Source: Kiritimatiellia bacterium (GTDB taxonomy: Bacteria > Verrucomicrobiota > Kiritimatiellia > RFP12 > UBA1067). Taken from it: a DNA stretch of 6,059 nt. The translations under genes were made by a program, and so were the position numbers. The stretch is taken from NCBI GenBank assembly GCA_017430155.1, contig JAFRNO010000602.1, forward strand, positions 1 through 6,059, read 5' to 3'. Of the stretch, positions 1-6,059 are shown one piece after another (positions within the stretch are counted from its first letter, which is position 1; each line of letters opens with the position of its first letter). A model generated the notes under the pieces. The model was not told the origin of the DNA. It saw only the letters and a program-made list of their open reading frames with translations, and made no database searches.

Positions 1-1011
1 GAAGAGGATGCGCGAGCAGTAGTGCGTAATGTCGGCGTATTCCCAGTGGAGGAACATCACGCGGCCGTCGGGCATCACGTTCGGGCACCAGTTGTTGTCC
101 TGGTCGAACGTAAGGCGGCGGATGGCACCGTCCGGCTCACACCGGTAGAGGCTCCCTACCCAACTCGACCCCACCACGCACGGCACGCCCACCATTGATG
201 CGTCGGCGATGAACAGCGTCGCGCCGTCGGGCAGGTAGCAGCCCGCGTAGCAGTTGACGTCCGCGTCGGGGATGTAGGCGAGTTCGCGCGCGGCCGCGCC
301 CGGCTTGGAGAGGTCGCGTTCGAACACGCGGTGGATGCGCTCCACCGCGCGGTTGCTGCGAGACTTGCCGCGGCTCCAGCTGATTTTCGGCGGATGGTCC
401 ACGCGGTCCGTGCGCCGCGTATACATCACGCGATGGCCGTCCCAGTGCAGGCAGAGCTCGCCGATGTAGCCGTCGTTCGGCGAGGCTTCGAGCACGGCGA
501 ACTTCGGCTTGCCGCGCAGGCCGGAAATAATGCCGAGTTCGTTCGTGCAGCCGGGCGTGTCGCGCGGCTGCTGCCAGTTGTTGTGGAGGCCGAGGCGGTC
601 GGGACGACGCCGCACCGCGAGGATGCGGTCGCAATCCAGGAGCGGATTCGCAAGCAGGTGTTCCCGCAGGTCGGCGAGGAACTTCTCCGCGCCCTCGAGG
701 GGCGGCAGCTCGCCGTAGTAGGGACCCCAGTCGCCCTTGATCGAGGAAAGGATTTTCTGGCGGCGCTTCTCGAACGTGCGCAGCCACTCGGGCTCAGCCT
801 CGAAACGGTCCGGCCAGCGCCGCACCATGTCCGCCCACGCGAGACGCACGTTCTCGACCTTCACCGCCTCCAGGCGGCGGAGGACGCGTTCCTTGCGGTC
901 CTCGCCCCGCGCCGACAGCGCGCATGCTCCGCACGCGACCAGAAACGGCAGCACGGCCAGACGCCGGCCGCCGACGGCGAACACGCCGGTTTTTCCCTCG
1001 TTGATTTTCAT
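1..1011 (-). CDS. HzsA-like (WD40/TolB-like propeller) exported protein, 3'-truncated by window edge
   Basis: An open frame runs from ATG at 1011 to the window edge: 337 codons without a stop, so the C-terminus lies outside. Residues 16-34 form an export signal: RR, a short hydrophobic stretch, and LVAC, which fits a lipoprotein cleavage box with Cys27; a plain signal peptide cut near residue 34 is the alternative. Residues 40-120 are charged and helical (many K/R/E). From about 124 the protein matches, from memory, the family related to the middle domain of hydrazine synthase alpha subunit, common in Planctomycetes and Verrucomicrobia: NPLLDCDRILAVRR, HNNWQQ, NELGIISG, LCLHWDGHRVMYTRR, DVNCYAGCYLPDGATLFIAD, VPCVVGSSWVGSLY, LTFDQDNNWCPNVMPDGRV and LHWEYADITHY. 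These are propeller-blade signatures. No CxxCH haem site is present in the visible part, so hydrazine synthesis is not implied. Family members often carry further C-terminal domains, which cannot be judged here. It lies 44 bases after the large gene and may share its transcript. Confidence 0.85.
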   Translation of the reverse strand, partial: MKINEGKTGVFAVGGRRLAVLPFLVACGACALSARGEDRKERVLRRLEAVKVENVRLAWADMVRRWPDRFEAEPEWLRTFEKRRQKILSSIKGDWGPYYGELPPLEGAEKFLADLREHLLANPLLDCDRILAVRRRPDRLGLHNNWQQPRDTPGCTNELGIISGLRGKPKFAVLEASPNDGYIGELCLHWDGHRVMYTRRTDRVDHPPKISWSRGKSRSNRAVERIHRVFERDLSKPGAAARELAYIPDADVNCYAGCYLPDGATLFIADASMVGVPCVVGSSWVGSLYRCEPDGAIRRLTFDQDNNWCPNVMPDGRVMFLHWEYADITHYCSRILF

Positions 1012-1039
1012 GGCGGGTTTAGTTTACCATATTCCCGCC
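1012..1039 (-). promoter_or_regulatory. GC hairpin directly abutting the start codon of the HzsA-like gene
   Basis: In the 44-base gap between the two genes, minus-strand GGCGGG (1039-1034) pairs perfectly with CCCGCC (1017-1012), separated by a 16-base AT-rich loop. The stem ends at the base before the ATG at 1011. No T-run follows on either strand, so it does not look like an intrinsic terminator. The region lacks a recognisable Shine-Dalgarno site at normal spacing. A role in restraining or organising translation start is possible but inferred. Confidence 0.45.
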
Positions 1040-1055
1040 GAACTGACCACAATCC

Positions 1056-4000
1056 CTAGCGGATGATGATGGCGGCACCCAACTTGTCGATGCGCAGGGC
1101 GAGGTTGTCGCCGGAACGTTTCAGAAACGCCCGGTATCCTTGCGGAATCGTGATGCCTGCAGGGTCGAGCGCCAGCCGCTTGACGTCGGCTGTGGCGGCG
1201 AGCCGGCCCAGCGGTACGGTCTGGGGAGTCGTATAGGTACCCGTCGTACGCACGACGGCGGCACCCGTAGCAGGCGTCGAGACAATGCCGGCCTGCGCGC
1301 CGGTCCCCAGCACGAGGATCGCGCCGTCTGCCAGCGCCATCGCGTTGGTGGCGACCACGTTCGCGCCGATCTGCAGCGTGGTGCCGGAGCCGACCGAGAT
1401 CGCGGCCGGGCCGCCCACGGCATCGTACGTCGCCGTGCCGGTCCCCATGACGACGAGCGTGCCGCCGCCGTTCACCAGGTTGACGTTCGTCACGGTGTGG
1501 CCGCCCAGATCCAACGTCAAGGCTACGCCATTGTACACGTTCACAACTTGCGCAGAATGGTTCGTACCCTTGGAGAAGCCCATGTCCGCCGTTGCGGTCA
1601 CGGTCACGGGATGGCCGTTCGTCACGACGAAACATTCGCTGTTCGGGCTGCGCACGCCGCCTGCGCCAATTTCGTAGCGCGGCGTGAAGAGCATGGTTCT
1701 GGCCACGCCCGACTTGACGAGTCCGCCTGCGCGTACCAACCCGCTGTCCGAGTACCACCCGATGTGGTTCGAGGCATTTTCCTTGGACCAGCCCGCTACG
1801 ATCGTGCAGTCGCCCGCCACATCCAGCACGCCGATTACCCTGATAAAGCCGCGATCCCATCCGAAATCGAACGAATTGAAACGCGCCAGCGCGTCGGCCT
1901 GGATGTCGAGGATAAGGTTCCACCCCGTCTGGGCACCGTAGTACGACGTGCCCGTCAGCGTGCTGCCGGACGTGACGACGATCGGACTGCCGCTCGTCTG
2001 CCTCGGGAACGTCCAGCTGTTCGTGAACGTGACGTTTCCGGTGAGCGTGCGGTTGTGGACGCTCGCGAACGTGTCGCTGCCGGGCGTCGTGGCCGTCGCG
2101 CCGCCGGCGAAGTTCAGCACGCCGTCCAGGTTCACGTTGTAGGCCTCGGCGAAATTCACCCGGCACTCGAGCCGGTTCGCGGCCGCGCCCGTGCCCGTCA
2201 CCCGGTAGACCGTGAGCGCGTTCGTGGTCGCCGCGTCCGGATTCGCCACGGTCACCGCGCCCGCGCCGCCGAACACGAGTCGGCTGCACGCCGCCGGCAC
2301 GTCGAGCGTCACGGAGAGGGCCGCGCCGTTCGCGAACTCCACGAACGCAGACGGCACCGAAATCGGCGCCGCGTCGCCTGCCACGCCGTTGTGCGACCAG
2401 TTCGCGGCGTCCGACCAGCTGCCGCCGTCCGGACCGATCCACACGAAGCTGTCGGCGTAGGTGAGCTCGCCGTTCTCGAGGAACAGGCGTCCGGACGTGG
2501 TGGTGAAGTGGTTGGTTTCCGCAGGAGTGAGACCGCTCGCGATCACCCGCTTGTCCGTGGTGCGGGGCTCAACCGTGACGAGCGCCCCTTCCGCGAAATC
2601 ATAGGCGCCCGCGTGCCAGCTCGTGTCGTCGGCAAGGGTCACGGCGCCGCTCACGCGAATCGTGCCGCCGCCCTGCGAAGCGGCGGCCACGTCGTTCGCG
2701 AACCGCACGCCGTCCACGATCTCGAGCGTCGCGCCGGGATGCAGCGTCACGGCACCGCTGCCCAGCTGGTTGGAGTTCTTCACGAGCAGCGTGCCTGCCT
2801 CCACCACCGTGCCGCCGGTGTATCGCTTCACGAAATTCGTCTTGGAGGCGAGGTCGCCGTCCTGCATTACGAGCGTGCCTGCGCCGATCTTGCGCAGCAC
2901 GCCGCCCTCCGCGCGCACGGACGTGCCAAACGTCACCGTGTGGCCGATGCCGGACTCGTCCTCGGTGTTGATGGTGATCGTGCGACCGTTCAGGCTCACG
3001 CCGTGGAAGTCTGTCCCGTCACCCGCAAAGTCGGTGAGGATGCCGAAATCGTCCGCGGCGCGGATAGTGGTGTCGGCATCGAACTTCAAGGGATGGTACG
3101 AGCTTTCGGTGAGGCGAATCCCGCCCGAGCCGACGACGAGGTGGGTGATGAATTCGGTGAGGTAGCTGTAGAAGCGCTTCTCGATCTTGTTGGCGTACAG
3201 CGTGCCCGTGCTGCCGGTGCGGCCGATGTTGGACACGCCGGTGTTGGTCTCGGAGGTGCTGACGAGATGCACGTACAGGCCGTCGATCACCAGCGTGCCC
3301 TTGCACTCGAAGTCGCCGCGGTTCCAGCCCATCTCCATCTCCGTGAAGTGCGCGGTGCCGCCCGCGTTGATCTGCAGAATGCGCCTGAAGGATCCCTGCC
3401 CGCCGGTGAACTTCTTACCAGTCACCGAAGTCCCGGACGGGATGACCCACGGACGTTCCCACGCATCTTTCCCCGGCACCGACCAGTTTTCCGTGAAGGT
3501 GAAGTTGCCGTATAGCGTGCGGTACCGCGCGTCGGAAAAGTCGCTGCGCAGCGAAGGATCGGGATACGTCGCCGTGGCGCCGCCGTCGAAGCGGACGGCG
3601 GCCGCGGACGGGATGGCAAGGTAGGTGCCCGCGAACGTCACGGCGTTGGAGAAGGTCTGGATGCTGGACGAATCGTTGATCACGGACGACACTCCCGTGA
3701 ACGGATTGCCGCAGATCGTGAACGCGCCCGCGCCGGACTGGAACTTGACGGCGCCCCCTCCAAGGTTCACGAGATCGTTGGACACCACCCCGCCGGTGCC
3801 CGAAAAGAAGAGCGGGTCGCCTGCGGCGGGCGCGACGGACGGCGTGTCACCGCTGAGCAGCCGCCAGTTCCCCAGCGTGGAGAACTTGGCGTCGCCGGCC
3901 TCGCCCGTCCAGATGTAAGCGGAACTCCGCATCCTCAAGATTTTCGCGGACAGGCAGAGGTTCGTCACGCCGGACTGATTGGGATCGACGGCGGTGTAGA

Positions 4001-5948
4001 GCGTGGCCGAAGACGCGGCGGAGTTCGTGATCATCGTGCCGATGTAATCGGAGTCGACGTCCTCCGTGATGAGGCTGTGCCCGTTCAGGTCGAGCACCGT
4101 GCCGTTCGAGAGCGTGATCACCCCGAACGCGCCCCAGTTACAGTCGTCCGTCAGCTTGACCTTGCTGCTCGCCGCCGTGCCGAACGTGAAGCTGGCCGGC
4201 TTGAATGCCACGCTTTCGGTTCCTCCTCCGGACTTGGGCCGCGTGACCGAAAGCCGGAGGTCGCCAGTCCCGTTTTGGCCGGTCCAGCCGCCGTACGTAT
4301 CGCCGCAGATCACGGTGTAGCGGTGCCAGCCTTCCGCGACGTTGCAGTAGGATGAGATCCTGAAACGATAGCCGGTGTCGTGAAACACCCAATCTCCGTC
4401 GATGGCAAGGGCGGAATAATCGTCAAAGCCTCCATTCTGGTAGATTTTCCAGTTGCCTGCATTCGCAGCGGGCACGTAGAACCAACCGTCCATGCGGAAC
4501 TGAGACGTCCCCATTTCTTTTAGGAGAATCGGTGCGTTGGGGTCGCTGAGCGTACCGCGGCACTTGTAGTCGCTAATCGGTATCATCCAGTTCGTACCGT
4601 ACATGCCGTAGTACGTGCCGTTGACCATGTAACGAGCCGCGCCGTAGGCTTTCTTGCCCCATTGGCTGACGGTCTGCTCGGCTCCGAGCCGGAGGCGGTG
4701 CCAGGCCGGCGTCACGCCGTCGGGAACCGTGAACACCGTCGTGGCGTTGGTGATCACCACCGTCGTCGCCGCGCCCGGCACGGCGCCGTTCATCAGGCTG
4801 CCGGCGGCGTCGTAGCACTTCCAGTTCGCGGCGTTGGCGAAGTCGTCGCCGGACGTCGGCCGCCCGCCGGTCCAGTACGCCGTGGCGGGCATGCCGGAGA
4901 CGATCGAGACGGTGATCGTGTTGCCGGAGAGCGTCGGAGCGCCGTAGTTCACGGTGTCCGTCACCTCCACGTAGTCGAGGACCGTCGCGCCCGCCGGGGC
5001 GTCGCTCGGGAGCGTGAAGCCCGCGGCGGAGAAACTGAGCGTGGGGACACGGTGCTCCGAGGTGTCGAACACGATCTTCGCGCCCGAACCGATTGTCACG
5101 GTGCCCTTGGTGAGGAACCGTCCGGTGAGGTCGCTGCGGAGGAAAGAGTCCTGCGCGGACGAGCCGATCACGAACCGCGTGTTCGGCGCGATACTGAAGC
5201 CTGCCGTGCCGGCGGCGGGCACGCCGTTCGTAGCCACCGCGTCCGGCCCGGCGATGGCGTTCGCGGCCAGTTGCTCCTCGCTGAGCACGCCTTTCCAGAT
5301 GCGCACCTCGTCGTAGCTCGCGTTCGCGTCCACGCCGTCGGACTGCGACGCGCCCAGATAGAGGTGCGGATTCGAGAACGTTGACAGCGCCTCCTTCGTG
5401 GTGAGCTCGTGCGCGATGGGCAGACCGCCGGTCTGCGCAAGTCGCTTGGTCCAGCGGATGTCCGTCTTGCCGCTCGAGTTTTTCTTGAACGTCACGGCCA
5501 GATGGTAGGGTGTGCCCAGCATGTAGGGCCCCGTTGGCGTGTAGTCGTTCGTCACCGCGCTCGGTGTGCGCGCCAACGCCCAGGACCGGTAGAGAACCGT
5601 GCCATGCGTCCATTCCAGCATGAAGGAGTGCGTGCTGTCGGTGCCATAGTCGAAGATTCGCGACGAATTCCGCACCGCGTTATGCGTGGCCCAGATCTCG
5701 ATGGTCGCGCCATCGGCGTCCAGCAGGTTGGCGCCGAGGTCGAGCGAACCGGACTTCGCGGCGGTGCCGGTAAGCGTCACCTTGCCGTCCGCGATCTGGA
5801 GCGCGGTGCCCATCTTCGCGGCGACCACGCCGCCGACCGAATCCGTGTAGTCGTCGGCGGCGTTGAAGCTCCAGCGGTGCGTCAGCTCCACGGCGCCGAA
5901 CGCGCCGATACACGCCGCCGCAACTGCAAAACATGTGATTTTCTTCAT
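1056..5948 (-). CDS. Giant secreted LamG / PA14-like / beta-strand-repeat surface protein
   Basis: This gene encodes 1,630 residues ending in a TAG stop. The start is MKKITCF at 5948, because a good AGGA ribosome site lies 10 bases upstream and a signal peptide follows directly. An in-frame ATG ten codons earlier would put a charged tail before the signal peptide. Residues 1-18 form a signal peptide (KK, then an Ala-rich core, probable cut at AFG/A). Residues 20-232 look like a LamG/concanavalin-like domain (LTHRWSF, TIEIWA, YHLAVTF, DEVRIWKGVLSEEQL). Modules opening with W-T/I-G and closing in NW start near 357, 677 and 1167. Residues 440-585 resemble PA14 (RMDGWFYVP, LAIDGDWVF, EGWHRYTV). 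Residues 1015-1078 are an autotransporter-associated beta-strand repeat (KIGAGTLVM, YTGGTVVEAGTLLV, LGSGAVTL). No autotransporter barrel or PEP-CTERM is seen; the end is GAAIIIR. The Gly/Thr/Ala/Asn-rich middle suggests a beta-helix. Role in adhesion or glycan binding is inferred; no catalytic motif was found. The reading frame is certain, the function is not. Confidence 0.93.
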   Translation of the reverse strand: MKKITCFAVAAACIGAFGAVELTHRWSFNAADDYTDSVGGVVAAKMGTALQIADGKVTLTGTAAKSGSLDLGANLLDADGATIEIWATHNAVRNSSRIFDYGTDSTHSFMLEWTHGTVLYRSWALARTPSAVTNDYTPTGPYMLGTPYHLAVTFKKNSSGKTDIRWTKRLAQTGGLPIAHELTTKEALSTFSNPHLYLGASQSDGVDANASYDEVRIWKGVLSEEQLAANAIAGPDAVATNGVPAAGTAGFSIAPNTRFVIGSSAQDSFLRSDLTGRFLTKGTVTIGSGAKIVFDTSEHRVPTLSFSAAGFTLPSDAPAGATVLDYVEVTDTVNYGAPTLSGNTITVSIVSGMPATAYWTGGRPTSGDDFANAANWKCYDAAGSLMNGAVPGAATTVVITNATTVFTVPDGVTPAWHRLRLGAEQTVSQWGKKAYGAARYMVNGTYYGMYGTNWMIPISDYKCRGTLSDPNAPILLKEMGTSQFRMDGWFYVPAANAGNWKIYQNGGFDDYSALAIDGDWVFHDTGYRFRISSYCNVAEGWHRYTVICGDTYGGWTGQNGTGDLRLSVTRPKSGGGTESVAFKPASFTFGTAASSKVKLTDDCNWGAFGVITLSNGTVLDLNGHSLITEDVDSDYIGTMITNSAASSATLYTAVDPNQSGVTNLCLSAKILRMRSSAYIWTGEAGDAKFSTLGNWRLLSGDTPSVAPAAGDPLFFSGTGGVVSNDLVNLGGGAVKFQSGAGAFTICGNPFTGVSSVINDSSSIQTFSNAVTFAGTYLAIPSAAAVRFDGGATATYPDPSLRSDFSDARYRTLYGNFTFTENWSVPGKDAWERPWVIPSGTSVTGKKFTGGQGSFRRILQINAGGTAHFTEMEMGWNRGDFECKGTLVIDGLYVHLVSTSETNTGVSNIGRTGSTGTLYANKIEKRFYSYLTEFITHLVVGSGGIRLTESSYHPLKFDADTTIRAADDFGILTDFAGDGTDFHGVSLNGRTITINTEDESGIGHTVTFGTSVRAEGGVLRKIGAGTLVMQDGDLASKTNFVKRYTGGTVVEAGTLLVKNSNQLGSGAVTLHPGATLEIVDGVRFANDVAAASQGGGTIRVSGAVTLADDTSWHAGAYDFAEGALVTVEPRTTDKRVIASGLTPAETNHFTTTSGRLFLENGELTYADSFVWIGPDGGSWSDAANWSHNGVAGDAAPISVPSAFVEFANGAALSVTLDVPAACSRLVFGGAGAVTVANPDAATTNALTVYRVTGTGAAANRLECRVNFAEAYNVNLDGVLNFAGGATATTPGSDTFASVHNRTLTGNVTFTNSWTFPRQTSGSPIVVTSGSTLTGTSYYGAQTGWNLILDIQADALARFNSFDFGWDRGFIRVIGVLDVAGDCTIVAGWSKENASNHIGWYSDSGLVRAGGLVKSGVARTMLFTPRYEIGAGGVRSPNSECFVVTNGHPVTVTATADMGFSKGTNHSAQVVNVYNGVALTLDLGGHTVTNVNLVNGGGTLVVMGTGTATYDAVGGPAAISVGSGTTLQIGANVVATNAMALADGAILVLGTGAQAGIVSTPATGAAVVRTTGTYTTPQTVPLGRLAATADVKRLALDPAGITIPQGYRAFLKRSGDNLALRIDKLGAAIIIR
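1449..2450 (-). repeat. Internal protein repeat, copy B (residues 1167-1500 of the large protein)
   Basis: This copy opens with SFVWIGPDGGSWSDAANW and contains FAGGATATTP, RTLTGNVTFTNSW, FGWDRG, an EIGAGGVR block and LDLGGHTVTN. The offsets to copy A at four anchors are 490, 492, 488 and about 491 residues, so the two copies are nearly collinear. After residue 1490, GGGTLVVMGTGT and SGTTLQIGAN look like a decayed version of the PATR-type repeat that follows copy A. Confidence 0.75.
2715..2906 (-). other. Autotransporter-associated beta-strand repeat (PATR) within the large protein
   Basis: Residues 1015-1078 follow the known pattern: VLRKIGAGTLVM, then YTGGTVVEAGTLLVKN, then LGSGAVTLHPGATLEI. 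The usual spacer is lengthened by a polar insert (QDGDLASKTNFVKR). In the known family such repeats form turns of a right-handed beta-helix passenger, but this protein has no C-terminal translocator barrel. Confidence 0.8.
2919..3920 (-). repeat. Internal protein repeat, copy A (residues 677-1010 of the large protein)
   Basis: This copy opens with AYIWTGEAGDAKFSTLGNW and contains FDGGATATYP, RTLYGNFTFTENW, MGWNRG, a VVGSGGIR block and SLNGRTITI. All of these have counterparts in the same order in copy B, about 490 residues downstream. Identity over the best 105 residues is roughly one third by eye, so the duplication is old and would not be obvious at DNA level. The PATR repeat (residues 1015-1078) follows this copy directly. 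Confidence 0.75.
4196..4631 (-). other. PA14-like domain within the large protein
   Basis: Residues 440-585 carry the run of features typical of PA14-type domains: TYYGMYGTNW at the entry, a DGWFYVPAANAGNWKIY strand pair, LAIDGDWVF (compare the LxIDGxxV core of PA14) and EGWHRYTV, followed by a glycine-rich stretch and LRLSV. In known proteins the domain often binds carbohydrate. The match is by pattern only, and the calcium-binding DD of some members is uncertain here (FDDYSAL is a candidate). Confidence 0.6.
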
Positions 5949-5958
5949 TTTTCTACTT

Positions 5959-5962
5959 TCCT
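5959..5962 (-). promoter_or_regulatory. Shine-Dalgarno site for the large gene
   Basis: AGGA within a purine-rich run (GAAGGAAAG, 5964-5956) lies 10 bases before the ATG at 5948. It favours the MKKITCF start over the earlier in-frame ATG at 5978, which lies inside the leader hairpin. Confidence 0.7.
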
Positions 5963-5974
5963 TCTTTCCATCTT

Positions 5975-5992
5975 GCACCGCTTCGGCGGCGC
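5975..5992 (-). promoter_or_regulatory. Leader hairpin upstream of the ribosome site
   Basis: Minus-strand GCGCCGC (5992-5986) pairs with GCGGTGC (5981-5975) around a CGAA tetraloop: seven pairs, one of them G-U. It sits in the leader, ending 11 bases before the AGGA site, so it leaves the ribosome site free. No T-run follows, so it is not a classical terminator. It may stabilise the 5' end of a very long mRNA or tune translation. Read on the plus strand the loop is TTCG closed by C-G, the very stable type. Confidence 0.5.
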
Positions 5993-6026
5993 ACAGGCCC
6001 TACCTGCCGGAAGCGCACATGACAAA

Positions 6027-6055
6027 ATCATATCATATTCCTCCCTTGTCTGCAA
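6027..6055 (-). promoter_or_regulatory. Sigma70-like promoter for the large surface protein gene
   Basis: On the minus strand TTGCAG (6055-6050) is followed after exactly 17 bases by TATGAT (6032-6027). The -10 box matches the consensus at 5 of 6 positions and the -35 at 3 of 6. The stretch is an AT-rich island in otherwise GC-rich DNA, and TATGAT occurs twice in overlap (TATGATATGAT), the second copy giving the ideal spacing. Transcription would begin near 6020, leaving a leader of about 70 bases. This is the best promoter candidate by eye; whether this organism's main sigma factor uses this exact pattern is assumed. Confidence 0.55.
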
Positions 6056-6059
6056 AGGC

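Noticed and set aside
137..787. Minus-strand frame of 216 codons within the left gene
   Set aside because: It is Arg/Pro-rich and out of frame with the HzsA-like reading, which has recognisable family motifs and a signal peptide.
1019..1030. Mini reading frame ATG GTA AAC TAA in the loop between the two genes
   Set aside because: Three codons without a proper ribosome site; chance occurrence is as likely as a regulatory leader peptide.
1012..1055. Intrinsic terminator or internal promoter between the genes
   Set aside because: The GC stem has no following T-run on either strand, and the best -35/-10 pair I could find (TTGTGG, 15 bases, TATGGT) is poor.
331..1059. Plus-strand frame of 242 codons at the left end
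   Set aside because: Antisense to the HzsA-like gene, with no ribosome site seen and no recognisable motif.
1024..2442. Minus-strand open frame of 472 codons in another frame
   Set aside because: It overlaps the large gene out of frame and is Arg/Gly/His-rich low-complexity sequence, the usual shadow of GC-rich coding DNA.
1140..3515. Long plus-strand open frame of 791 codons opposite the large gene
   Set aside because: It lies wholly antisense to a gene with clear domains, is very rich in Arg, Ala, Val and His without recognisable motifs, and reflects the GC-rich codon bias of the real gene read backwards.
4573..5613. Minus-strand open frame of 346 codons overlapping the LamG region
   Set aside because: Out-of-frame shadow with an Arg-rich composition and no domain; the LamG reading in the main frame is convincing.
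5909..5918. Lipobox in the large protein (AAAC at residues 10-13)
   Set aside because: The -3 position lacks the usual Leu/Val/Ile and the Cys sits within the hydrophobic core; an ordinary signal peptide cut after residue 18 fits better.
5946..5978. Earlier in-frame ATG at 5978 as the start of the large gene
   Set aside because: It would add MQDGKKESRK before a normal signal peptide, its start codon lies in the leader hairpin, and the good ribosome site serves the ATG at 5948.

Overview
The window is GC-rich coding DNA, read almost entirely on the minus strand. It holds two genes. Upstream (right-hand side) is one very large secreted protein gene, 5948..1056, 1,630 residues. After a 44-base gap comes the 5' part of a second exported protein gene, 1011..1, 337 residues, which runs off the left edge. 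The second gene has no stop inside the window, so a search limited to closed reading frames would miss it.

Organism: the likely source is a bacterium of the Planctomycetes-Verrucomicrobia-Chlamydiae group, most likely Kiritimatiellota (Kiritimatiellae) or a close relative in Verrucomicrobiota/Lentisphaerota. This is inferred from protein style. The large protein starts with a signal peptide and a LamG domain opening 'ELTHRWSFN', followed by repeated 'W-T/I-G ... NW' beta-rich modules and an autotransporter-type beta-strand repeat without a barrel. The second protein belongs to the HzsA-like/WD40-like propeller family that is expanded in PVC bacteria. No marker gene is present, so the assignment is not proven.

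Layout on the minus strand, in reading order: 6055..6027, sigma70-like promoter; about 6020..5949, leader with a strong 7-bp hairpin and a Shine-Dalgarno site; 5948..1056, large modular surface protein (signal peptide, LamG, PA14-like domain, three W-G...NW modules, of which the second and third form a degenerate tandem duplication with a period of about 490 residues, and one PATR repeat); 1055..1012, short gap with a GC hairpin touching the next start codon; 1011..1, HzsA-like exported protein, incomplete.

The two genes may be co-transcribed: they share a strand, the gap is short, and no T-tract terminator or convincing promoter lies between them. The products are plausibly a large extracellular or cell-surface adhesin/glycan-binding type protein and a lipoprotein-like propeller protein. 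A shared pathway is only inference. I see no mobile elements, RNA genes, CRISPR arrays or defence genes, and no clear new biological system. The main points of interest are the architecture of the giant protein, the hidden truncated gene, and the two hairpins at the gene starts.
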